19,704 bases of DNA from CAYSUS01 sp964434165. GTDB lineage: Bacteria > Planctomycetota > Planctomycetia > Pirellulales > Thermoguttaceae. The notes beneath the pieces were generated by a model. That model was not told the DNA's origin and searched no databases. It saw only the letters and a program-made list of their open reading frames with translations. Position 1 is the first letter of the stretch. Each line of letters starts with the position of its first letter. The stretch is taken from contig CAYSUS010000121.1 of assembly GCA_964434165.1 (NCBI GenBank), forward strand, positions 1 through 19,704, given 5' to 3'. A program made the translations under genes and the position numbers. This document shows, piece by piece, positions 8,496 through 15,853 of the stretch.

Positions 8496-8528
8496 AGGCT
8501 TCCGAAGGGTCGAGGACTTCGGAAGCCT
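8496..8528 (-). repeat. Covarying palindromic hairpin, leader copy
   Basis: A perfect 12-bp stem with a 9-nt loop, placed between the predicted transcription start and ATG 8467 of the ABC ATPase gene. On the minus strand it reads AGGCTTCCGAAG, loop TCCTCGACC, CTTCGGAAGCCT. It shares a 14-nt core and the descending arm with the trailer copy at 5652-5685. Confidence 0.8.
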
Positions 8529-8555
8529 CATCTTGGTATTCGAAACACCACTTCC

Positions 8556-8584
8556 ACTATAGGCGCCTGGGGCCCGTGTTTCAC
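8556..8584 (-). promoter_or_regulatory. Promoter candidate for the ABC ATPase-TolC unit
   Basis: On the minus strand TATAGT (8561-8556, five of six matches) is 17 bp downstream of GTGAAA (8584-8579, four of six matches). The start site would be near 8549, so the hairpin at 8496-8528 would lie in an ~80-nt leader. The rest of the 338-bp divergent region 8468-8805 shows no gene; I could not identify a convincing plus-strand promoter for the HD-GYP gene in it. Confidence 0.5.
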
Positions 8585-8805
8585 GCGGTCGCTCCATCGG
8601 CAGATCCGTTACGGCCGATCCAATCCGAGCCCTCTGCGGAGCGATTACCCCCACCGCTCGACGCACGCCGAGGCCATAAGGTAGCCTTGGACTAGCGGGG
8701 TTTCCCAGCGCTGCGGGCCGCGGCCCGGGGGCGCCAGGGAGGGGGGCACGGTCAACCCATTCGGTTCGCAGGCCCCTGGTCAGGCTCTCATCGCGCGCTA
8801 GCCCC

Positions 8806-10014
8806 ATGCTCCGTATCCCCGTCCGGCAGATCCAGCCCGGCATGAAGCTCGCCCGGCCCATCCCCATGCCCGGCCAGCCGCACCGCTTCCTGCTCCAGCG
8901 CGGCCTGGAGGTCCCCGCGGACCTCGTGCCGCGGCTGGAGCAACTCGGGGTGGCCGAAGTGTGGATCCATTGCCGCGAGCTGGACTTCCTCGGCGACCTG
9001 TTCGACGAGACCCTCACCGACATCCAGCGCGAGGTCCACCACAAGGTGCGTCGGAACTTCGAGGCCCTGATCCAGGGTTCGACCACAACGCTCGACCTGA
9101 CCGGGTTCCAGCAGTCGGTCTCCGAGCTGGTCGCCTATCTCAAGGCCAACCCCGGCAGCAACATCCTGATGCAGAAGCTCGAGGCCTTCGACAACTACCT
9201 GATGTCGCATTCGACGAACACGTGCTACCTGGCCATGCTCGTGGCGATGCGCCTGGAGCAGTACCTCATCGACGAGCGCTCGTACAAGAACCCCCGGGAC
9301 GCCAAGCAGCTCCACCTGCTGGGGTTGGGCACCTTGCTGCACGACGTGGGCAAGCTCCAGATCCCGCGGGAGATCCTCGACAAGCCGGGGGCGCTCACCT
9401 CCGAGGAGTTCTCGCGCATGCGCGATCATCCGCGCCTGGGTTACGAGATGGTCAAGAACGACCTGCCGGCGTCGGCGGCCCACGTGGTGCTCAATCACCA
9501 TCAGCGGTGGGACGGCAGGGGATATCCTCCCATGGTCGATTACCGGAAGCGCCGCGAGCGGAGCACGCCCTCCGGCAAGCAGATCCCGGTGTTCTCGCGG
9601 ATTGCCATCATCGCCGACATGTACGACGCGGCCACGAGCCACCGCTGCTACTCGGGGCCGAAGCTGCCCGTCGAGATCCTCCACGAGATGCGCGTGCACT
9701 GCCGCGGGTTCTTCGACCCCGAGGTGGAGCGGGCGTTCTACGCCACGGTGCCGCCGTTCCCCATCGGCCAGGTGGTGACCCTTTCCGACGGCTCGGAGGC
9801 CGCGGTCGTGGACTTCAATCCGCGCCACCCCGTGCGCCCCCGGGTCCTGTGCCTGAGGTCGCCGCGCGGCGAGCGCCTCGAGGGCACGTCGGTTGAAGAG
9901 ATCGACCTGGCCCAGTACGATCGGCTCGAGATCGCGTCCGTTGGCGGGCGCGACGTGCGCCCCTTCCTGGCGAGCCACCAGGCCGACGCCGAGCAGCCCG
10001 CGCTGGTCGGCTGA
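8806..10014 (+). CDS. HD-GYP domain protein, putative cyclic-di-GMP phosphodiesterase
   Basis: A 402-residue cytosolic protein. The N-terminus (residues 1-60, VRQIQPGMKLARPI) is of the DUF3391-like type often fused to HD-GYP domains. The HD-GYP domain covers ~130-310 with the expected metal ligands: H135, the HD pair 179-180 in HDVGK, H208, HH 231-232, and D271 in ADMYDA. The GYP motif is 239-241 in WDGRGYP. The family hydrolyses cyclic-di-GMP to pGpG or GMP. The usual HHE is HHQ here, a mild departure at a non-ligand position. A ~90-residue C-terminal extension (from ~312) is small and beta-rich in appearance. No receiver domain is fused, so the signal input is unknown. ATG 8806 has no clear ribosome site. 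Confidence 0.92.
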   Translation: MLRIPVRQIQPGMKLARPIPMPGQPHRFLLQRGLEVPADLVPRLEQLGVAEVWIHCRELDFLGDLFDETLTDIQREVHHKVRRNFEALIQGSTTTLDLTGFQQSVSELVAYLKANPGSNILMQKLEAFDNYLMSHSTNTCYLAMLVAMRLEQYLIDERSYKNPRDAKQLHLLGLGTLLHDVGKLQIPREILDKPGALTSEEFSRMRDHPRLGYEMVKNDLPASAAHVVLNHHQRWDGRGYPPMVDYRKRRERSTPSGKQIPVFSRIAIIADMYDAATSHRCYSGPKLPVEILHEMRVHCRGFFDPEVERAFYATVPPFPIGQVVTLSDGSEAAVVDFNPRHPVRPRVLCLRSPRGERLEGTSVEEIDLAQYDRLEIASVGGRDVRPFLASHQADAEQPALVG

Positions 10015-10143
10015 GCCGATGCCCGACTGCCGGCGGCCAACGCAGCGGGACAGGCACCACGGGCCACACGGCGACCCCAAGGGCGGTCCGCACGAACGAC
10101 GCCCCACCCCTTCGGCCGCCGGCCAGTTCCTCCTCGAACCGCC

Positions 10144-10695
10144 ATGACGGGCACGGCCCCCACGCTGGTCTCTGTTGAAGAGCGGGCCTTCACGCCGCAT
10201 CTGGACCTCGCGGTCCGCGACCTGCTCACCGCCTGCTTCCCGCGCGACGCGGCGCACTTCGCCCAGACCCGATGGTGGAACGGCTGCGCGCCGGCATGGA
10301 CCGTGGTCGCGGTGGACGGCGCGCGGGCCGTGGCCTGCGCCGCGGGCATCGACCGCGTGGTCCGATGCGGCGGCCAGCCGGTGCGCGTGGCCGGGCTGGG
10401 CAATTTCTGCGTGGCCGCCGAGCGGCGCGGGACGGGCCTTGCGCGCCGCGTGATGGACCGGTTCGTCAAGGAAGCCGCCGGGCGGGGCTTCGAGTTCGGC
10501 ATGCTGCTGTGCAGCCCGGGCCTGACCCGTTTCTACCAGTCGCTCGGCTGGCACCTGATCCCTTTGGAGATCACGGCCGTCGATGAGCAGGGGCGCGACG
10601 CGCCGCTTCCCGCCGGCAACCAGGGCATGGCCCGATCGCTCGAGAAGCGGCCGTGGCCCGACGGACCGGTGCACCTGACGGGCCGCGACTGGTAG
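10144..10695 (+). CDS. GNAT-family N-acetyltransferase
   Basis: A 183-residue single-domain acyltransferase. The acetyl-CoA-binding motif A is LGNFCVAAERRGTGLARRVM (85-104), with the pyrophosphate loop RRGTGLA, and motif B is FYQSLGW (130-136). The N-terminal part has a conserved-looking FPRDAAHFAQTRWW (32-45). The pattern VRVAGLGNFCV and then RGFEFGMLLCSPGLTRFY also resembles NodA-like acyltransferases, so a NodA-type or small-molecule acetyltransferase role are both possible; the substrate cannot be told. It starts 129 bp after the HD-GYP gene on the same strand, possibly in one transcript. No strong ribosome site is visible before ATG 10144. Confidence 0.88.
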   Translation: MTGTAPTLVSVEERAFTPHLDLAVRDLLTACFPRDAAHFAQTRWWNGCAPAWTVVAVDGARAVACAAGIDRVVRCGGQPVRVAGLGNFCVAAERRGTGLARRVMDRFVKEAAGRGFEFGMLLCSPGLTRFYQSLGWHLIPLEITAVDEQGRDAPLPAGNQGMARSLEKRPWPDGPVHLTGRDW

Positions 10696-10875
10696 GGCCG
10701 GCCGTAGCGTTCTGTTGCCTCCCCGGCCCAGACGGCCCGGCACGGAAGGCGCGGGCCGACGCAAGTCGCGCCGGCTGGTCCGAGTGACCCATCCACCAGG
10801 GATTTGGCCGGCAAGATTACCCCTCTGAGGTAGATGGAGCACGCGCGAAAGACCCGTCTGGTGCGGGGGTGAAGC

Positions 10876-10906
10876 GCGCCCCCGTGCGCCCCCGTTGCGC
10901 CCCCCG
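10876..10906. repeat. Decanucleotide tandem repeat, about three copies
   Basis: GCGCCCCCGT occurs at 10876-10885 and 10886-10895, and after one extra base a variant GCGCCCCCCG at 10897-10906. The G-rich complement could fold or form a quadruplex. Just upstream, GCGGGGG (10863-10869) can pair with the C-rich runs. Confidence 0.55.
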
Positions 10907-10970
10907 ATTTCAGCCCGATCGGCACGCCCAAGTGCTTTTCCTGTAACCCCTTGCGGCACCCAGTCGGCTG

Positions 10971-10989
10971 CCCGATTCGATCGGGTTTT
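10971..10989 (+). terminator. Possible terminator hairpin, CCCGAT-TCG-ATCGGG-TTTT
   Basis: A perfect 6-bp stem with a 3-nt loop is followed directly by four T residues. It lies ~275 nt downstream of the GNAT gene and upstream of the gene at 11285. The short stem and short U-tract make it a moderate candidate. Confidence 0.4.
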
Positions 10990-11284
10990 GGTCATCAGTT
11001 CTGCGTTCTTCCGGGTCGGCCGTCGCGATCTTCCTGCCTGGCGAGTCGCCGGCACCAGGATCGCAACCCTCCGTCCGTTCCAGCGGGGGGCGCTCAGGGC
11101 CGCAGGCGGGAAGGCCAGGGAGAGCGGGAACGCGGAGTCTTGGAGGAACATGTTCGGCACCTCGCGGATCGCGGGCCCGGGCCACCGCAGCCCGAGCACG
11201 ATCCTTCACGCTCGTGAGTTTACCAGGCTGGCGGTGGCGCAAGGCCGGGGTTCTTGCGCACTCTTTTTGGGGGTGAGTAGGCTA

Positions 11285-12103
11285 GTGGGGATCGAGATCA
11301 ACAAGTATCCTGCGTGGATCGCCGCGATCGCGAGACCACACTGCCTGACGACCGTAACTCGCGACGAGCACTTCCAGGACATCGACTTGGCGGGCGTGGA
11401 ACCGTGTTGGCGCTTTCGGGCTCAATCGCCTTGCGTGATTCCGGGAAGACGTCGTCGCCTCATCCCCTACTCCACGCCGATCGTGGTCGCCGCCGTCCAG
11501 TTCTTCGCGACGGTCCGCGACGAGAAGAGCCTTCTCGATTGCGTCGTGACGTCCGAGGCAGTCCGGCTGTTTCCCAGGGCTGCCATGGACGTCTCGCATC
11601 CGACGTTCCTCGACCCGGCCGACCTGCCTGCGCAGTCGGAGCTCCCACAGCATTACGGCATCATCGACCTGACCCTCGGAGCGATCGTGTTCATCTGCGC
11701 GCGCCCGAGCGGATGCGAGCCCGGCGGTGCGAAGGCGCTGTTCTTCAATCCAAGGAACTGGGACCTCGCGTCCCCCAGGCCCGGGCAGGGGATCGTGGAC
11801 TGGAATCGCACGCCGGCACTCTTCTGGAGACGCGGGACGGTGACGCCTCGCGATGATCTGGGCGCGGGCGAAATCGGATCCCGGGCCGATGCCATGGACG
11901 ACATCTCGCCGGATGATCGGAGATGGGTCAATCGGGTCATGAGGTGGGTGCGCCGCAAGGGGGTGCTGGTCGCGCGCAACGGGCGACTGACTCCGGAGGC
12001 GGAGGGTCTCGACATCCGCGTGGGGTTCATGAACTCGCTCTACGCCTTGCCCGACGCGATGGAGTTCTTCCGCTCCGGCGGCAGCAGTCGCCTATGGGGC
12101 TGA
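11285..12103 (+). CDS. Hypothetical protein, unrecognised (272 aa)
   Basis: No family is recognised. The start chosen is GTG 11285 because GGGGGTG (11269-11275) lies nine nucleotides upstream and codon third positions become GC-rich from there; the frame is open further back to 10895, but that part looks non-coding. The protein is soluble, with no signal peptide or membrane segment. Notable parts are IVVAAVQFFATVRDEKSLLD (about 66-85), HYGIIDLTLGAIVFICARP (about 123-141) and a basic Trp-containing stretch WVNRVMRWVRRKGVLV (about 214-229). Codon use is less biased than in neighbouring genes (more A/T-ending codons and Cys, Arg-AGA). It stands alone between a gene-poor stretch and the ABC cassette, consistent with acquired or fast-evolving sequence. 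Confidence 0.6.
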   Translation: MGIEINKYPAWIAAIARPHCLTTVTRDEHFQDIDLAGVEPCWRFRAQSPCVIPGRRRRLIPYSTPIVVAAVQFFATVRDEKSLLDCVVTSEAVRLFPRAAMDVSHPTFLDPADLPAQSELPQHYGIIDLTLGAIVFICARPSGCEPGGAKALFFNPRNWDLASPRPGQGIVDWNRTPALFWRRGTVTPRDDLGAGEIGSRADAMDDISPDDRRWVNRVMRWVRRKGVLVARNGRLTPEAEGLDIRVGFMNSLYALPDAMEFFRSGGSSRLWG

Positions 12104-12178
12104 GCGGTCCGGGCGACCAGGCGACGGGGTGGCCGGGCGCATCGGCGGGCTGGCGATTCGCCGCGGGATGCGCGCGCC

Positions 12179-12207
12179 TTTCCTTCCCCGCAGGGACCGT
12201 CTAAACT
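12179..12207 (+). promoter_or_regulatory. Weak promoter candidate for the lipoprotein-ABC cassette
   Basis: TAAACT (12202-12207, four of six matches to the -10 consensus) stands out in GC-rich sequence. The -35 position at 17 bp spacing (TTTCCT, 12179-12184) is poor. It is placed sensibly, ~40 nt upstream of the lipoprotein start. Confidence 0.25.
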
Positions 12208-12245
12208 CATTTCGGGGGGGAAGAAATCCAGGGAGGTCGCCGCTG

Positions 12246-14780
12246 ATGAGTTGCCGGAGTACGCCGGGCCGGGCCGGGCCGTTTCGTGCCACCCGCGCCG
12301 GCCTGCTTCTCCTTCTGGCCGCGTGTCTTGCCCTGCCCGGCTGCCGCGGCTGCTGGGGCGGCTCCGACCCCGCCGAGGAAAAGAAACAGGAGGAGGACGC
12401 CGAGGCCCGGGCGAAGAAAAAGAAGAAGGAGGAGGACCCCTTCGCGTTCGAGCCGTTGGCGACCCTGCCGCCGGTCCTCGATCCCAGCCAGCCCAAGGAG
12501 AAGCGGCTCGCCTTCTGGTACAAGCCCGGCCACTGGATTCCCACGGTGCTCACGGGGAAGGCCAACAAGGAGGACTTCATCGGCCAGATGGAGCAGCAGG
12601 TGCTCGACCTCGGCGGCGACCCGATGCCCCTGGAGGCGGTACCGTACGAGCTGGTTTTCGTGCGCGAGATCTCCATGCCCAGGGGCCAGGAGAAGAGCTT
12701 CGCATCGGTGTTGTTCTTTCCGGCCACGCAGCCCACGGCCCGGGCGGTCTGCCGCATCAAGACCCGCCGCGGGGGCCGGAGCCTGCTGGACGCGGCGCCC
12801 GTCCTGTTGCAGCGGATGCCGTCGTACCAGTACCACTTCGTGGTGCTTTCCGACCTGCCCGAGCGTTACACGTACCTCGACAAGCTCGACACGGTCAGCC
12901 CGCCGTGGGAGGAGCTGGATGCGGCGGCGGACACGCGCCGGAACCACTACCTGGTGTCGCTTGTGACGGCGCGGCCGGGGCGTCCGCCCCCGCTTCCGGA
13001 CCATGCCCTGCAGTGGACGGCCATCGCGGCGATGTTGTGGGACGACGTCGATCCCACGGCCCTGTCGCTCGACCAGCAGGCGGCGCTGCTCGACTGGCTT
13101 CACTGGGGCGGGGTGCTGATCCTCAGCGGGCCGCGCACGCTGGAGACGCTCCGCGGGAGTTTCCTGGCCGACTGCCTGCCCGCCACGGTGCCGACCGACC
13201 GGGCCGCCGCACGGGAGCTGACCGCGGCCGATTTCGTGGAGATCAACGAGCGCTGGTCGCGCTCGGCGCGGGGGATGCCGCCCCGGCTTCTGGAGCCGGT
13301 CAAGGCGTGGGAAGGCACCAAGGTGAAGCTGCACGCGGAGGCGCGCTACGTGCCTTCGACGGGCGAGCTTCTCGTCGAGCGCCGCGTGGGGCGCGGCCGC
13401 GTGGTGGCTTCGCTGTTCAGGCTCTCGGGCAAGGAGTGGGTGGCCTGGCCCGGGGTGGACGGTTTCTTCAACGCGTGCGTGCTGGGGCGGCCGCCGCGCA
13501 AGTTCCAGCGCGGGCCGCTGGGAGAACTCCAGGTGACCTGGGCCGACGCCCGCTCGCCGCCCGAGCGGCTCGACCCCGCGCGGATCTGCGGTTTGAGGTA
13601 TTTCACCCGCGATTCGGGCCGGACCATGCAGGACTACGCGGTCGATGTCCTGGCGGCCGGCGCCGACGACGCGGACATGATGGACTTCGACGGGTCGTAT
13701 AGTCGGCGCCTGCCGCCGGGCACGGGGGTGGCCGCGTGGAGCGATTTCAACGCGGTCGCCAAGGCGGCGCGGGAGTCGCTGGCCAGCTCCGCGCGGATCG
13801 AGATCCCCGACCGGACGTTCGTCGTGTGGATCGTGGCCGCCTACCTGGTGGTCCTCGTGCCGCTGAACTGGGCGGTGTTCCGCCTGATCGACCGCGTGGA
13901 ATGGGCCTGGGCGGCGGCCCCGGCGATCGCCGTCGTCTGCACGATCGTGGTCATCCGCCTGGCGCAGCTCGACATCGGCTTCGCGCGGAGCGTCACCGAG
14001 ATCGGCGTGCTGGAGATCCAAGGCGATTACCCCCGAGGTCATCTGACCCGGTACACCGCCCTGTACACGTCGCTCTCCACCAGCTACGACCTGACCGTGG
14101 AGGATCCCGGCGGCCAGGTCCAGCCGTTTCCCACGGTCTCCACGCCCGGGGCGTTCCGCCTCGCGCTGGGCGAGCGACACGAGACGCTGGCGTATCGCCT
14201 GAGGCCGGAGGTCACGGTGCCGGGCTACGCCGTGCGGTCGAACTCCACGCGGTTCGTGCACAGCGAACAGATGTGCGATCTGGACGGGGCGATCGAGCTG
14301 TCGAAGTCGCGGTTCGGACCGCTGGAGCTGGCCAACCGGACCGGGATCGACCTGCGGGACGTGGGCCTGTTGCGCCGCGACACGGACGGCGAGCTGGACG
14401 TGGCGTGGGCGGGCAACCTGGGACGGGAGTCGGTGGTGGCCTTGGAGTTCCGCCCCTGGCGGGGCGAGTCGGCGGCGACGTTGTGGGACAACGCGGCGCC
14501 CGAGGTGGCCGCCGACGCCCGGCCGGGCGACCTCAACCTGCGGGCCCTGCTGGAGCTGGCCCTCAACGCCCCGGCCCTGCGCCCGGGGCAGACCCGGCTG
14601 GTGGGCTGGACGGAGGCGGACCCCGGCGCGCTTGAGGTCAGCCCCTCCGCGTCGCAGGGGCGCCGCGCCACGCTGGTGGTCGCTCACCTCCGCTACGGCT
14701 TCCAGCGCGATCCCGAGCCGGACGTCACGTCGCGCCTGGAAGTGGAGGGCACGAGGTCCTCGGATCGAACCGAAAACTGA
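12246..14780 (+). CDS. Lipoprotein with two membrane segments, auxiliary component of an ABC-2 system
   Basis: An 844-residue protein starting at ATG 12246, chosen because GGGAGGT lies eight nucleotides upstream and the start gives a clean lipoprotein signal: basic N-terminus, LLLLLAACLALPGC with the lipobox Cys at residue 33. A highly charged Glu/Lys linker follows (about 45-65). An extracytoplasmic region with a glutamine-amidotransferase-like strand-turn (LLDWLHWGGVLILSGPRTLETL, split near residues 278-299) resembles the domains that accompany ABC-2 transporters such as GldG. Two membrane helices lie near 524-545 and 552-572, linked by RLIDRVEWAWAA, a known layout in such partners. A ~270-residue C-terminal domain, apparently beta-rich, ends the chain. 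It is followed 22 bp later by the ABC ATPase. The function is inferred from context. Confidence 0.85.
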   Translation: MSCRSTPGRAGPFRATRAGLLLLLAACLALPGCRGCWGGSDPAEEKKQEEDAEARAKKKKKEEDPFAFEPLATLPPVLDPSQPKEKRLAFWYKPGHWIPTVLTGKANKEDFIGQMEQQVLDLGGDPMPLEAVPYELVFVREISMPRGQEKSFASVLFFPATQPTARAVCRIKTRRGGRSLLDAAPVLLQRMPSYQYHFVVLSDLPERYTYLDKLDTVSPPWEELDAAADTRRNHYLVSLVTARPGRPPPLPDHALQWTAIAAMLWDDVDPTALSLDQQAALLDWLHWGGVLILSGPRTLETLRGSFLADCLPATVPTDRAAARELTAADFVEINERWSRSARGMPPRLLEPVKAWEGTKVKLHAEARYVPSTGELLVERRVGRGRVVASLFRLSGKEWVAWPGVDGFFNACVLGRPPRKFQRGPLGELQVTWADARSPPERLDPARICGLRYFTRDSGRTMQDYAVDVLAAGADDADMMDFDGSYSRRLPPGTGVAAWSDFNAVAKAARESLASSARIEIPDRTFVVWIVAAYLVVLVPLNWAVFRLIDRVEWAWAAAPAIAVVCTIVVIRLAQLDIGFARSVTEIGVLEIQGDYPRGHLTRYTALYTSLSTSYDLTVEDPGGQVQPFPTVSTPGAFRLALGERHETLAYRLRPEVTVPGYAVRSNSTRFVHSEQMCDLDGAIELSKSRFGPLELANRTGIDLRDVGLLRRDTDGELDVAWAGNLGRESVVALEFRPWRGESAATLWDNAAPEVAADARPGDLNLRALLELALNAPALRPGQTRLVGWTEADPGALEVSPSASQGRRATLVVAHLRYGFQRDPEPDVTSRLEVEGTRSSDRTEN

Positions 14781-14802
14781 CGACTTGCGGGGAAACCTCC
14801 CG

Positions 14803-15729
<927 letters not shown>

Positions 15730-15853
15730 AGATGAATGTTGAATCGAGGAATGATGAATGGCCGCAGGAGGGAGAGCCCGTGACGGGGCTGACGACCACT
15801 CGCTCGATACCGCATAGTCCATCATTCTTACCTTCCTAATTCGCACTTCCTCC
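15730..15853. repeat. AT-richer intergenic element inside the ABC cassette
   Basis: This 124-bp gap separates the ATPase and permease genes and has a lower GC content than its surroundings. It contains the direct motif GAATGTTGAATC and GAATGATGAATGG (15735-15761), and an inverted partner CCATCATTC (15819-15827), so its ends can pair imperfectly. A 35-codon frame (15733-15839) crosses it, but its start has no support and I treat it as non-coding. It looks like a small dispersed intergenic repeat; whether it affects expression of the permease is unknown. Confidence 0.5.

Larger units (their letters stand above)
10696..11284. other. Stretch of ~590 bp without a convincing gene
   Basis: It holds open frames on both strands, but their translations are Arg/Pro/Ala-rich without motifs or a ribosome site. 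Two small elements can be seen: a C-rich decamer tandem (10876-10906) and a terminator-like hairpin (10971-10989). The remainder carries no tRNA, riboswitch or promoter that I can defend. Confidence 0.6.

Noticed and set aside
5999..8695. A long plus-strand open frame (898 codons) opposite the TolC and ABC ATPase genes
   Set aside because: It is antisense to two genes with clear family motifs, its translation is His/Arg/Ala-rich with no domain, and long open antisense frames are expected at this GC content.
10930..10960. A possible attachment site or tRNA fragment around CTGTAACCCCTTGCGGCA
   Set aside because: No cloverleaf can be drawn, there is no integrase or direct-repeat partner in the window, and the resemblance rests on a few bases.
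10895..11284. N-terminal extension of the 272-residue hypothetical protein
   Set aside because: The extra 130 codons lack GC-rich third positions, motif or ribosome site and cross the terminator-like hairpin at 10971-10989.
15733..15839. A 35-codon frame between the ATPase and permease genes
   Set aside because: It has no ribosome site, and the DNA consists of repeat-like motifs with paired ends, so a non-coding element explains it better.
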